From assembly GCF_002028455.1 (NCBI RefSeq), contig NZ_MWUM01000019.1, positions 43,393-107,392 on the forward strand: a DNA stretch of 64,000 nt, read 5' to 3'. Source of the stretch: Zoogloea sp. LCSB751 (GTDB taxonomy: Bacteria > Pseudomonadota > Gammaproteobacteria > Burkholderiales > Rhodocyclaceae). Positions within the stretch are counted from its first letter, which is position 1; the number at the start of each line of letters is the position of its first letter. The position numbers and the translations under genes are program-made. Shown piece by piece: positions 43,377 through 52,150 of the stretch. The notes beneath the pieces are model-generated. The model made no database searches. It worked only from the letters and a program-made list of their open reading frames with translations, and was not told the DNA's origin.

Positions 43377-43439
43377 TGCAAGGCCTGAAGCCCGGCGTGG
43401 GCTCAAAAGTGAATCGAGGAAGGTCATCACCTTACCCGC

Positions 43440-43470
43440 TTGACTCTGGAGTTGCTACAGGGTTTTTAAT
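43440..43470 (+). promoter_or_regulatory. PbrR/CadR-type promoter of the ATPase operon
   Basis: TTGACT (43440-43445), a 19-bp spacer and TTTAAT (43465-43470). The spacer holds the dyad CTGGAG TTG CTACAG (one mismatch). The overlong spacer and dyad are the MerR-family pattern seen at pbrA and cadA promoters. The start codon of the ATPase is 21 bases downstream of the -10. Confidence 0.85.
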
Positions 43471-43490
43471 GATGGAAAGAGGAGAGCACC

Positions 43491-45749
43491 ATGAAACCAT
43501 TGCCCATCAGTCTGCAATCCGAGACGCAGCCCCCATCCTGCGGTTGCGGTAGCACGTGCCACGCACCGGGGGCATCCGCGACGGACGATACCCTTCGAGC
43601 TGACTCCGTACGAGAGGGCTTGCTACTCCACATTCCAGCAATGGATTGTCCTGCTGAAGAGAGCGAGATCCGCCGGGCTGTCGAGCATGTCGAGGCTATC
43701 GGTGGGCTCCGTTTTGACTTGTCGGCCCGTACCCTGCGCATCGATGCGCCGGAAGACGCTTTGCCGACAATCATCGACGCCATCCGCAAGGCGGGCTTTG
43801 CTACAGAGCTCGTCAAGCCGGGCACGCCGGTGGGCAAAGATCGCGACGGCATTCCCCGTGGCATCGCTGTTCTTGCGATGGCGCTCGCTCTGGCGTTGGG
43901 TGCAGAGCTCTTGGCTTACCTGATGCCCCAAGTGCTTCTAGCCAAGATGGCCGGGATGGGTTTGGCGGCAACAGCGATCATGATGGCCGGGTTTTCAACC
44001 TACAGCAAAGGGCTTGCTGCCCTGTCTCAGGGACGTCTGAATATCAATGCGTTGATGTCGGTAGCGGTTACAGGTGCATTTGCCATCGGCCAGTGGCCTG
44101 AAGCCGCCATGGTGATGGCTTTATATGCCATTGCAGAGCTGATCGAAGCAAGGTCGGTCGATCGGGCGCGGAACGCCATCAAGAGTTTGCTCGCACTCAC
44201 ACCCGAAACCGCTGAAGTGAAACAAGCCAATGGTAACTGGGAAGAGCTTTCCTCCCGCGACGTGATGCTTGCTGCAGTCGTCAGGGTCAAACCTGGCGCA
44301 CGCATTCCGTTGGATGGCGTCGTGACTGCCGGCAGCAGTGCGGTCAATCAGGCACCGGTTACCGGGGAAAGCCTGCCTGTGGACAAGGCCATCGGCGACA
44401 CGGTCTTTGCAGGGACGATCAACGAATCGGGGCTACTGGAGTTCAAGGTTACCGCCCGATCCAATGAGACCACACTGGCCCGGATCATCCACGCGGTTGA
44501 AACAGCTCAAGGCAGCAAGGCGCCCATGCAGCGTTTTGTCGATCGCTTCGCGGCCCTCTACACGCCCGCCGTGTTCGTGATCGCACTGGCCGTGGCGCTC
44601 CTGACCCCGTGGTGGTTGGAATGGAGCTGGTCTCAAGCGCTTTACAAAGCCTTGGTCCTTCTTGTGATCGCCTGTCCCTGTGCCTTGGTGATTGCAACGC
44701 CCGTTACGGTGGTGAGTGGGCTCGCCAGAGCAGCACGTCGGGGAATTTTGATCAAAGGCGGCGTTTATCTGGAAGATGCCCGTAAGCTGAAAGTCATTGC
44801 CCTCGACAAGACGGGGACGATAACCGAAGGAAAACCGAAGCTGGTCGCAACCGAAATTCTGGACCAGACAGTATCCGAGAAAGTGATTTTGGATTGGGCC
44901 GGTAGCCTGGCTGCCCTCTCTAACCACCCGGTATCGAAAGCCATTTCAACGGCACTGGCGCCCGCCGCCACCGTTGTCGATGACTTCATGTCGCTGCCGG
45001 GGCGTGGTGTCCAGGGGCGCATCGGTAACCAAGACCTGATCCTTGGGAATCATCGTTTGATCGAGGAACGCAAACTGTGCGGTCCTGCCATTGAAGCTCG
45101 CCTCGTCGAACACGAGGCCCAAGGGCGCACGATGACACTCCTGGCCAACGAAAGCGGAGTGCTGGCGATCTTCGCCGTTGCCGACACGATCAAACCTCAT
45201 GCCCGGGAAGCCATCTCGACATTGCATGCCTTGGGAGTCAAGGCAGTCATGCTGTCTGGCGACAACCAGGCAACGGCTCAAGCCGTTGCCGAACAGGCAA
45301 ATGTGGACGATGCACGCGGGAATCTACTGCCTGACGACAAGCTCAAGGCCATCGAAGCCTTGCAGAAAGAATTTGGCCCCACGGCGATGACCGGTGACGG
45401 GATCAATGATGCGCCAGCCTTGGCGCGCGCCGATATCGGCATAGCAATGGGGGCTGCTGGAACGGATACCGCCATGGAAGCCGCCGACATCGTGATCATG
45501 AACGATGATCTGCGCCGTATCCCTGAAGCCATTCAGCTTTCGCGCACGACGTACCGGGTGCTCTGGCAGAACATCATTCTGGCGCTGGGAATCAAGGCGA
45601 TCTTCCTGGTCCTGGCCCTGCTAGGCAGTGCCACTATGTGGATGGCGGTGTTTGCCGACATGGGAGCCAGCTTATTGGTGGTCGGCAACGGGCTGCGACT
45701 GCTACGCCTTGGGCAACCTGACGATCAGTCCACCAAGGTTCACGTCTGA
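43491..45749 (+). CDS. Pb/Cd/Zn-exporting P1B-type ATPase (PbrA/CadA/ZntA)
   Basis: 752 residues. The N-terminus has a CGCGSTCH segment (about 18-25), a likely metal-binding tail, then an HMA-like domain with MDCPAEES (Cys-Pro-Ala-Glu-Glu, typical of Pb/Cd/Zn pumps). CPCALVIATPVTVVSG (about 395), DKTGT (about 438) and GDGINDAP are intact, and the CPC-VIATP type marks the P1B-2 group. It exports divalent soft metals to the periplasm. AGAGGAGAGC precedes the ATG. It is followed by czcI with a 30-base gap. Confidence 0.92.
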   Translation: MKPLPISLQSETQPPSCGCGSTCHAPGASATDDTLRADSVREGLLLHIPAMDCPAEESEIRRAVEHVEAIGGLRFDLSARTLRIDAPEDALPTIIDAIRKAGFATELVKPGTPVGKDRDGIPRGIAVLAMALALALGAELLAYLMPQVLLAKMAGMGLAATAIMMAGFSTYSKGLAALSQGRLNINALMSVAVTGAFAIGQWPEAAMVMALYAIAELIEARSVDRARNAIKSLLALTPETAEVKQANGNWEELSSRDVMLAAVVRVKPGARIPLDGVVTAGSSAVNQAPVTGESLPVDKAIGDTVFAGTINESGLLEFKVTARSNETTLARIIHAVETAQGSKAPMQRFVDRFAALYTPAVFVIALAVALLTPWWLEWSWSQALYKALVLLVIACPCALVIATPVTVVSGLARAARRGILIKGGVYLEDARKLKVIALDKTGTITEGKPKLVATEILDQTVSEKVILDWAGSLAALSNHPVSKAISTALAPAATVVDDFMSLPGRGVQGRIGNQDLILGNHRLIEERKLCGPAIEARLVEHEAQGRTMTLLANESGVLAIFAVADTIKPHAREAISTLHALGVKAVMLSGDNQATAQAVAEQANVDDARGNLLPDDKLKAIEALQKEFGPTAMTGDGINDAPALARADIGIAMGAAGTDTAMEAADIVIMNDDLRRIPEAIQLSRTTYRVLWQNIILALGIKAIFLVLALLGSATMWMAVFADMGASLLVVGNGLRLLRLGQPDDQSTKVHV

Positions 45750-45779
45750 GTTGAAACATCTTCCGGGATACTTTTGAAC

Positions 45780-46136
45780 ATGCGTTTTTGGGTTGCCCTC
45801 CTTCTGGCTGTATTCATGCCGCTCCAGCTCAGTTGGTCAGCGGTGGGTGCTTATTGCCAGCATGAGACCGGGGAGAAAGCCGGCCATTTCGGGCATCACA
45901 GTCACGAGCACAAAGCATCGAAGGCGGAGACCTCAAAGCAATCTAATTCTGGCGAAGGTGTCTCCATCGATGGAGACTGTGGGCTGTGCCACTACAGCGC
46001 CCTCAAGATTCTCGGTCAAGACACGCTCTGCCTGCCTTGGTGCCCGGTGCCCTCTGCTCCGGAATCAACGCCAGCCTTCTTTCGCACCCACATCCCCCCA
46101 GGCCCCGAACGGCCCAACTGGCTTGCTGCGCTCTGA
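45780..46136 (+). CDS. czcI: CzcI-family exported protein
   Basis: 118 residues with a signal peptide (MRFWVALLLAVFMPLQLSWS). The mature part has AYCQHETGEKAGHFGHHSHE and DGDCGLCHYSALKIL, the His and Cys clusters of CzcI. CzcI lies before czcCBA in Cupriavidus and is thought to modulate induction. ATG at 45780 preferred to a TTG two codons earlier. Its position between the ATPase and czcC fits. Confidence 0.82.
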   Translation: MRFWVALLLAVFMPLQLSWSAVGAYCQHETGEKAGHFGHHSHEHKASKAETSKQSNSGEGVSIDGDCGLCHYSALKILGQDTLCLPWCPVPSAPESTPAFFRTHIPPGPERPNWLAAL

Positions 46137-46270
46137 TTCGGCGCAGCGACCTGCTTTAGTTTCCACTAGGTTCCACTTAGAGCCCGCCTCCAGGCGGCGC
46201 CTGCGCCGGATCTCGTTTGTTTCGTCGTTCTGTCGGTTTCGGCCGACGACTTCACAACAAGGAGATTTCA

Positions 46271-47563
46271 ATGCGCACCCCCGTGCCATTCAGAACCGCA
46301 TTTCCGCTGCTCGCGGTCCTTTTTGCGACCGCATTCGGTGTCCAGGCTCAGGTGCCGACATCGCTTGCCACGCAAACCGTCGTACGCAATCAGCTTCCCG
46401 TCGAAGCCGGTGGCCCGTTGACCCTCGCCGCCGCGCTTGATCTGGCCCTCCGGGCCAACCCCGACATCACCGTAGCACTACGCGAGCGCGAAGCCAGTGA
46501 AGGCGCTGTGATTCAGGGACGTGCCCGGCCCAATCCGTCCATTGAGTATCTTGTGGAGGACACCCGCGCCACGACCCGTACCACAACCGTACAGCTCAAT
46601 CAGCCCATCGAGCTGGCAGGCAAGCGGAGTGCCCGGATTGCGATCGCCGAGCGTGGCCGGGACATTGCCGACATTGAGCTGGCCACTCGCCGTGCCGAGA
46701 TCCGGGCCTCGGTGGTCAGCGCCTTTTTTGACGTACTTTCAACACAAGAGCGGACCCGGCTCGCAAAAGAGACCGTCACCCTCGCGGAGCGAGCCACAGC
46801 TGCGGTTTCCAAGCGTGTCATCGCCGGAAAAGTCTCTCCCGTCGAGGAGACCAAGGCGCGTGTCGCGGAAGCCGGGGTCCGGGTCGAACTGGCTCAGGCT
46901 CAAGGTGAGCTGCGGGTTGCCCGTCAGCGGCTGACAGGGCTCTGGGGCAATCCGATCCCGCGATTCGAACGTGCAGAAGGTGACGTCGACACGCTTCCGC
47001 CAATACCGTCTTCCAACACGGTCGAGCAGCGTATCGAGGCATCACCCGTCCTAAAGCGGGCCTCAGTCGAGATCACGCGGCGCACCTCTGTCACGGCGCT
47101 GGAGCGTGCCCGGCGCATTCCTGACCCAACAATCAGCGTCGGGGTAAAACGTGCCGAGGAGCTTGGTCGAGATCAACTCCTCGTGGGCGTGTCCATCCCA
47201 ATTCCCGTCTTCGACAGCAACCGCGGCAACCTCCTCGAAGCCCTCAAGCGGGAAGACAAGGCGCGGGACGAACATACCGCCCTGCGGGTCCGGCTTACCG
47301 GTGATGTCCTGCAGGCCCGTGAGCGGCTGAGCAACAGCCGACTTGAGCTCGAATCCCTACAACGCGACGTGCTGCCCGGGGCGCAACTGGCCTACGAGAA
47401 CGCAGCGAAGGGTTTTGAGCTGGGCAAATTCAGCTTTCTCGATGTCCTCGATGCCCAGCGGACGCTATTCCAGGCACGTAACCAATACCTGCGCGCCGTA
47501 ACCGACACCCATCGGGCCTCGGCCGAAATCGATCGCCTTCTGGCTGATCGTATCTCTGAATAA
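46271..47563 (+). CDS. czcC: CzcC-type outer-membrane channel
   Basis: 430 residues with a signal peptide (RTAFPLLAVLFATAFGVQAQ). TolC/OEP repeats follow, with GPLTLAAALDLALRANPDIT, a VEETKARVAEAGVRVELAQA coiled coil, and ending FLDVLDAQRTLFQARNQYLR. It is the exit duct of the Czc efflux complex for Co, Zn and Cd. The ATG at 46271 follows AAGGAGATTTCA. The 134-bp gap before it contains a small hairpin (CCGCCTCCAGGCGG) and a tandem 10-bp repeat (46161-46180). Confidence 0.92.
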   Translation: MRTPVPFRTAFPLLAVLFATAFGVQAQVPTSLATQTVVRNQLPVEAGGPLTLAAALDLALRANPDITVALREREASEGAVIQGRARPNPSIEYLVEDTRATTRTTTVQLNQPIELAGKRSARIAIAERGRDIADIELATRRAEIRASVVSAFFDVLSTQERTRLAKETVTLAERATAAVSKRVIAGKVSPVEETKARVAEAGVRVELAQAQGELRVARQRLTGLWGNPIPRFERAEGDVDTLPPIPSSNTVEQRIEASPVLKRASVEITRRTSVTALERARRIPDPTISVGVKRAEELGRDQLLVGVSIPIPVFDSNRGNLLEALKREDKARDEHTALRVRLTGDVLQARERLSNSRLELESLQRDVLPGAQLAYENAAKGFELGKFSFLDVLDAQRTLFQARNQYLRAVTDTHRASAEIDRLLADRISE

Positions 47564-47581
47564 CGCAAGGAGGATTCCAAG

Positions 47582-48820
47582 ATGAATCTGAAGAACATGA
47601 CGACCCGGATCAGCCGAAAGCACCTGATCGCCGTAGCCCTGATCATCGCCTTTGGCGGAGTAGCAGGAGGGTTCATTCTGCACAGCGGACAGGCAGCCAA
47701 GGCAGACGGCACCCACGCCAACGATGCTGCACATGATGACGCGGAACACCATAACAAGCCCGCGACGGAGATTCCACCGGACCGAGAGGAAGGCAAGGTC
47801 GAGCTCAGCGACGAGCAGATCAAGACCGCAGGAATTGAGATCGACAAAGCCGGCCCAGCCCGGATTCGATCATCTCTGCAACTCCCCGGGGAAATTCGCT
47901 TCAATGAGGATCGCACAGCGCACGTCGTTCCGCGTGTTGCCGGGGTCGTGCAGAGTGTGTCGGCCAATCTGGGACAGATCGTCAAGAAAGGGCAAGTGCT
48001 GGCCGTACTGGCAAGCCCGGCGCTTTCTGAACAACGTAGCGAGTTGATGGCGGCTCAGAAGCGGTTGAGCTTTGCCAGAACAGCCTATGAGCGGGAGCAG
48101 AAGCTGTGGGAGCAAAAAATCTCCGCCGAGCAGGACTACCTGCAGGCACAACAGGTGTTGCGTGAGGCCGAAATTGCCGTTGCCAACGTGCAGCAGAAGC
48201 TCACCGCCATTGGTGCCAGTGTGGATGCGGATGGCAGCCTCAACCGTTACGTGCTCCGTGCCCCCTTCGATGGAATGATCGTCGAAAAGCACATTGCCCT
48301 GGGCGAAGCGGTCAAGGAAGACGGCCAGGTGTTCACGATCTCCGACCTGTCGACCGTATGGGCGGAAATCAGTGTTCCGGCCAAGGATCTGGCCCGGGTC
48401 CGGGTTGGCGAGAAGGTCACCATCAGGGCCTCGTCCTTCGACTCCACGGCGACCGGCACCGTGGCCTATGTGGGCGCGCTCATTGGCGAGCAGACCCGTA
48501 CGGCACGGGCTCGGGTGCTCCTCTCGAATCCCCACGGAAGCTGGCGTCCCGGCCTCTTCGTCAACGTGGAAGTGATCTCGAACGAAACCGAAGTGCCGGT
48601 CGCCGTGCTTTCGGAAGCCATTCAAAGCATGGACGGAAAGAGCGTCGTGTTCGTCCGGGTCAGCGATGGTTTTGTGACTCAGCCCGTCCAGATCGGGCGT
48701 AGCGATGGAGCACGCACCGAAATCCTGTCCGGACTCAAGACAGGCACCCCCTATGCCACTGCCGGCAGCTTCGTGCTCAAGGCGGAAATCGGCAAAGGCT
48801 CGGCTGAACACGAGCATTAA
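47582..48820 (+). CDS. czcB: CzcB-type periplasmic adaptor
   Basis: 412 residues. A membrane anchor (about 15-35) is followed by a His/Asp-rich segment (DAAHDDAEHHNK, about 49-60), then barrel-sandwich, coiled-coil and beta-barrel domains. The signature phrases are VVPRVAGVVQSVSANLGQIV, VLAVLASPALSEQRSELMAA and VNVEVISNETEVPVAVLSEA. It links CzcA to CzcC and may bind Zn(II) early. AAGGAGG precedes the ATG. The spacing to czcC (18 bases) and czcA (17 bases) indicates one operon. Confidence 0.93.
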   Translation: MNLKNMTTRISRKHLIAVALIIAFGGVAGGFILHSGQAAKADGTHANDAAHDDAEHHNKPATEIPPDREEGKVELSDEQIKTAGIEIDKAGPARIRSSLQLPGEIRFNEDRTAHVVPRVAGVVQSVSANLGQIVKKGQVLAVLASPALSEQRSELMAAQKRLSFARTAYEREQKLWEQKISAEQDYLQAQQVLREAEIAVANVQQKLTAIGASVDADGSLNRYVLRAPFDGMIVEKHIALGEAVKEDGQVFTISDLSTVWAEISVPAKDLARVRVGEKVTIRASSFDSTATGTVAYVGALIGEQTRTARARVLLSNPHGSWRPGLFVNVEVISNETEVPVAVLSEAIQSMDGKSVVFVRVSDGFVTQPVQIGRSDGARTEILSGLKTGTPYATAGSFVLKAEIGKGSAEHEH

Positions 48821-48837
48821 GGAAAAGGTGAACGATC

Positions 48838-51800
48838 ATGTTTGAACGCATCATTCGCTTTTCCATTGAACAGCGCTGGCTCATCCTTCTGGCGGTTTTC
48901 GGGATGGCTGCGCTGGGGGTCTTTAGTTACCAGAAGCTTCCCATCGACGCCGTGCCTGACATCACCAATGTCCAGGTCCAGATCAATACCCTGGCCCCGG
49001 GTTACTCCCCGCTTGAAACGGAGCAGCGGGTGACCTACCCCCTTGAAACGGTGATGGCTGGTCTGCCCAACCTGGTCCAGACACGCTCCTTGTCTCGCTA
49101 CGGTCTGTCCCAGGTGACGGTGATCTTCAAGGATGGGACCGACATCTACTTCGCACGGCAACTGGTGAACGAACGGATCCAGGGCGCGCGGGACAAGCTG
49201 CCCGCCGGCATATCGCCAGCCCTGGGGCCGATATCAACCGGGCTCGGCGAGATCTACCTATGGACGGTGGAAGCAAAGGAAGACGCCAGGAAACCGGATG
49301 GCAGCCCCTACACCCCCATCGACCTACGGGAGATACAGGATTGGATCATCAAGCCACAACTGCGCAATGTGCCGGGCGTGACGGAAATCAATTCCATTGG
49401 CGGCTATGCCAAGGAGTATCAGGTCGCTCCCTTGCCGGAACGCCTGGCGGCCTATGGCATGACACTCCAGGAGATCGTCACGGCGCTGGAGCGCAACAAC
49501 GGCAACGTCGGGGCCGGCTACATCGAAAAGCGAGGGGAGCAATACCTGGTTCGTGCCCCCGGACAGGTGAAGACCGAAGAGGACATTCGCAACGTCATCA
49601 TTGGCACTGCCCAAGGTCTCCCCATCCGCATCCGTGACGTGGCCGAGGTAGGCATTGGCCGGGAGCTTCGCACTGGGGCTGCCACCGATAATGGTCGTGA
49701 GGTGGTACTCGGCACCGTCTTCATGCTGATCGGCCAGAATAGCCGCACAGTTTCCCAGGCCGTGGCCAAGAAAATGGAGGAGATCAACCGCAACCTGCCT
49801 GCCGGGGTGGAGGCAGTCACCGTCTATGACCGCACCACGCTGGTGGACAAGGCGATTGCCACGGTGAAAAAGAACCTCCTGGAAGGCGCCATTCTCGTCA
49901 TCGCCATCCTGTTCCTGTTCCTCGGCAACATCCGGGCCGCACTTATCACCGCCTGCATCATCCCTCTGGCGATGCTGTTTACGTTCTCAGGCATGGTGGC
50001 CAACAAGGTGAGTGCCAACCTGATGAGTCTCGGGGCGCTCGATTTCGGCATCATCATCGACGGTGCCGTGGTGATCGTCGAGAACTGTGTCCGCCGGCTA
50101 TCCCATGCGCGGGCATCCCTGGGCCGTCCCCTGAACCGGACGGAGCGCTTCCACGAGGTTTTCAAAGCCTCGCGCGAGTCGCGTCGAGCATTGCTTTTTG
50201 GGCAACTGATCATCATGGTGGTCTACCTGCCGATCTTTGCCCTGACCGGCGTCGAGGGCAAGATGTTCCATCCGATGGCCTTTACCGTCGTCATTGCACT
50301 CCTGGGCGCGATGATCCTGTCGGTGACCTTCATCCCAGCCGCGGTGGCTCTCTTCATCGGTGACAAGGTGTCCGAGAAGGAGAACCGCCTGATGCACTTG
50401 GCCAAGGAGGCCTACGCACCTGCACTCCAGTGGGCCATGAGCGCCAAGCCCGTCGTGCTCACGTTTGCCCTCGTGACAGTGATGCTCAGTGGTCTGATCG
50501 CCATGCGGATGGGCAGCGAGTTCATTCCGAATCTCAATGAAGGTGATTTCGCCATCCAGGCCCTGCGCATCCCGGGTACCAGCCTGACGCAGTCGGTAGC
50601 CATGCAGCGGCAGCTGGAGAGCCGACTGAAAGAGAAATTCCCAGAGGTCGAGCGTGTCTTTGCACGGACGGGGACGGCCGAAATCGCTTCGGACCCGATG
50701 CCGCCTAACATCTCGGATGGCTACATCATGCTCAAGCCCGAGAAGGACTGGCCCGAGCCCAGGCGAGCGCGTGACACCTTGCTGGAAGCCATTCAGGCCG
50801 AAGTGGCCACCTTGCCTGGAAACAATTATGAGTTCTCTCAACCCATCCAGCTTCGTTTTAACGAGTTGATCTCCGGTGTCCGAAGTGATGTGGCCATCAA
50901 GATCTTTGGCGACGACATGGACGTTCTGAATGGAACGGCCACGGAGATTGCCGCCATGCTGGAAAAAATCAATGGAGCCTCCGAAGTGAAGGTGGAGCAA
51001 ACCACGGGCTTGCCAGTGTTGACCGTTCAAATCGACAGGGACAAGAGTTCCCGCTACGGGCTGAATGTCGGGGATGTGCAGGATGCTGTGGCGACTGCGG
51101 TCGGTGGTCGTGAAGCCGGGACCGTCTTCGAAGGCGATCGTCGTTTTGACATCCAGGTCCGGCTGCCCGACAACCTGAGGAGTGATCTGGAGGCGATCAG
51201 GCGGCTCCCGATTCCATTGCCACGCGGCGGTGCCGCAGGAGAGACCCGGGCGAATTTCATTCCACTGGCCGAGATCGCCACCCTGGACCTGGCCCCCGGC
51301 CCCAACCAGGTGAGCCGGGAAAACGGCAAACGACGAATCGTGGTGAGTGCCAATGTACGAGGTCGGGATATCGGTTCCTTCGTTGGGGAGGCCGAACGGG
51401 GTCTCTCACAAATCAAGGTACCCGCAGGATACTGGACAACGTGGGGAGGCACCTTTGAGAACCTGCAGTCCGCCACGGCACGCCTGCAAGTCGTCGTGCC
51501 CGTTGCGCTGCTTCTCGTTTTTGTGTTGCTCTTTGCGATGTTCGGCAACATAAAGGATGGCCTCCTGGTGTTTTCGGGCATCCCGTTCGCACTGACCGGA
51601 GGCATCATTGCCCTGTGGCTACGTGACATTCCCCTTTCCATCTCGGCGGCAGTGGGCTTCATTGCCTTGTGCGGCGTTGCGGTACTGAATGGCCTGGTGA
51701 TGATTGCTTATATCCGCAGCCTGCGCGAGGAAGGCCAGGCGCTTGATCCCGCGATCCGCGAAGGGGCTTTGACCCGTCTGCGACCCGTTCTCATGACGGC

Positions 51801-52002
51801 GCTGGTGGCATCCCTGGGTTTTGTGCCGATGGCGATCGCAACAGGAACGGGTGCGGAAGTTCAGCGCCCCCTGGCCACTGTCGTGATTGGTGGCATCCTC
51901 TCATCGACCATCCTTACTCTGCTTGTGCTGCCACTGCTATATCGCTTGGCACACGGCTCAGATGAAGACAATGAAGGCGAGGATTCGCCTGGGACTAATT
52001 GA
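48838..52002 (+). CDS. czcA: CzcA-type divalent-metal RND efflux permease
   Basis: 1054 residues. The transmembrane-4 signature DFGIIIDGAVVIVENCVR is the HME1 (Zn/Co/Cd) type, distinct from the HME4 type of the CusA at 20815. It starts MFERIIRFSIEQRWLILLAV and the twelve spans and two periplasmic loops are complete. It drives proton-coupled export of Zn(II), Co(II) and Cd(II). The C-terminus is acidic (HGSDEDNEGEDSPGTN). A hairpin follows at 52027-52069. Last gene of the ATPase-czcICBA unit. Confidence 0.94.
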   Translation: MFERIIRFSIEQRWLILLAVFGMAALGVFSYQKLPIDAVPDITNVQVQINTLAPGYSPLETEQRVTYPLETVMAGLPNLVQTRSLSRYGLSQVTVIFKDGTDIYFARQLVNERIQGARDKLPAGISPALGPISTGLGEIYLWTVEAKEDARKPDGSPYTPIDLREIQDWIIKPQLRNVPGVTEINSIGGYAKEYQVAPLPERLAAYGMTLQEIVTALERNNGNVGAGYIEKRGEQYLVRAPGQVKTEEDIRNVIIGTAQGLPIRIRDVAEVGIGRELRTGAATDNGREVVLGTVFMLIGQNSRTVSQAVAKKMEEINRNLPAGVEAVTVYDRTTLVDKAIATVKKNLLEGAILVIAILFLFLGNIRAALITACIIPLAMLFTFSGMVANKVSANLMSLGALDFGIIIDGAVVIVENCVRRLSHARASLGRPLNRTERFHEVFKASRESRRALLFGQLIIMVVYLPIFALTGVEGKMFHPMAFTVVIALLGAMILSVTFIPAAVALFIGDKVSEKENRLMHLAKEAYAPALQWAMSAKPVVLTFALVTVMLSGLIAMRMGSEFIPNLNEGDFAIQALRIPGTSLTQSVAMQRQLESRLKEKFPEVERVFARTGTAEIASDPMPPNISDGYIMLKPEKDWPEPRRARDTLLEAIQAEVATLPGNNYEFSQPIQLRFNELISGVRSDVAIKIFGDDMDVLNGTATEIAAMLEKINGASEVKVEQTTGLPVLTVQIDRDKSSRYGLNVGDVQDAVATAVGGREAGTVFEGDRRFDIQVRLPDNLRSDLEAIRRLPIPLPRGGAAGETRANFIPLAEIATLDLAPGPNQVSRENGKRRIVVSANVRGRDIGSFVGEAERGLSQIKVPAGYWTTWGGTFENLQSATARLQVVVPVALLLVFVLLFAMFGNIKDGLLVFSGIPFALTGGIIALWLRDIPLSISAAVGFIALCGVAVLNGLVMIAYIRSLREEGQALDPAIREGALTRLRPVLMTALVASLGFVPMAIATGTGAEVQRPLATVVIGGILSSTILTLLVLPLLYRLAHGSDEDNEGEDSPGTN

Positions 52003-52026
52003 TGTTTCCCTGAGCGCTCATCCACA

Positions 52027-52069
52027 CAAGCCTGCCGGCAGCCCCATTCAACGGCGGCCGACAGGCTTG
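52027..52069 (+). terminator. hairpin after czcA
   Basis: CAAGCCTG (52027-52034) pairs with CAGGCTTG (52062-52069), and the stem extends by CGGC/GCCG after one mismatch. The loop is about 17 bases. It lies 25 bases after the czcA stop. No T-run follows, so termination may be weak or Rho-assisted. Confidence 0.5.
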
Positions 52070-52150
52070 CGAGTCCGCTCATTCACCCATAGCCTTTTAC
52101 GGGATTTGGCTTGTTTCCCCTGTAGTGGATTTGTCATACCCTTGCCCTTG

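Noticed and set aside
52100..52142. Possible left end of the Tn4652-like element before the recombinase (CCCCTGTAG and GTCATACCC)
   Set aside because: The short matches are partly in direct, not inverted, orientation relative to the right repeat and the rest of the 47 bp does not align.
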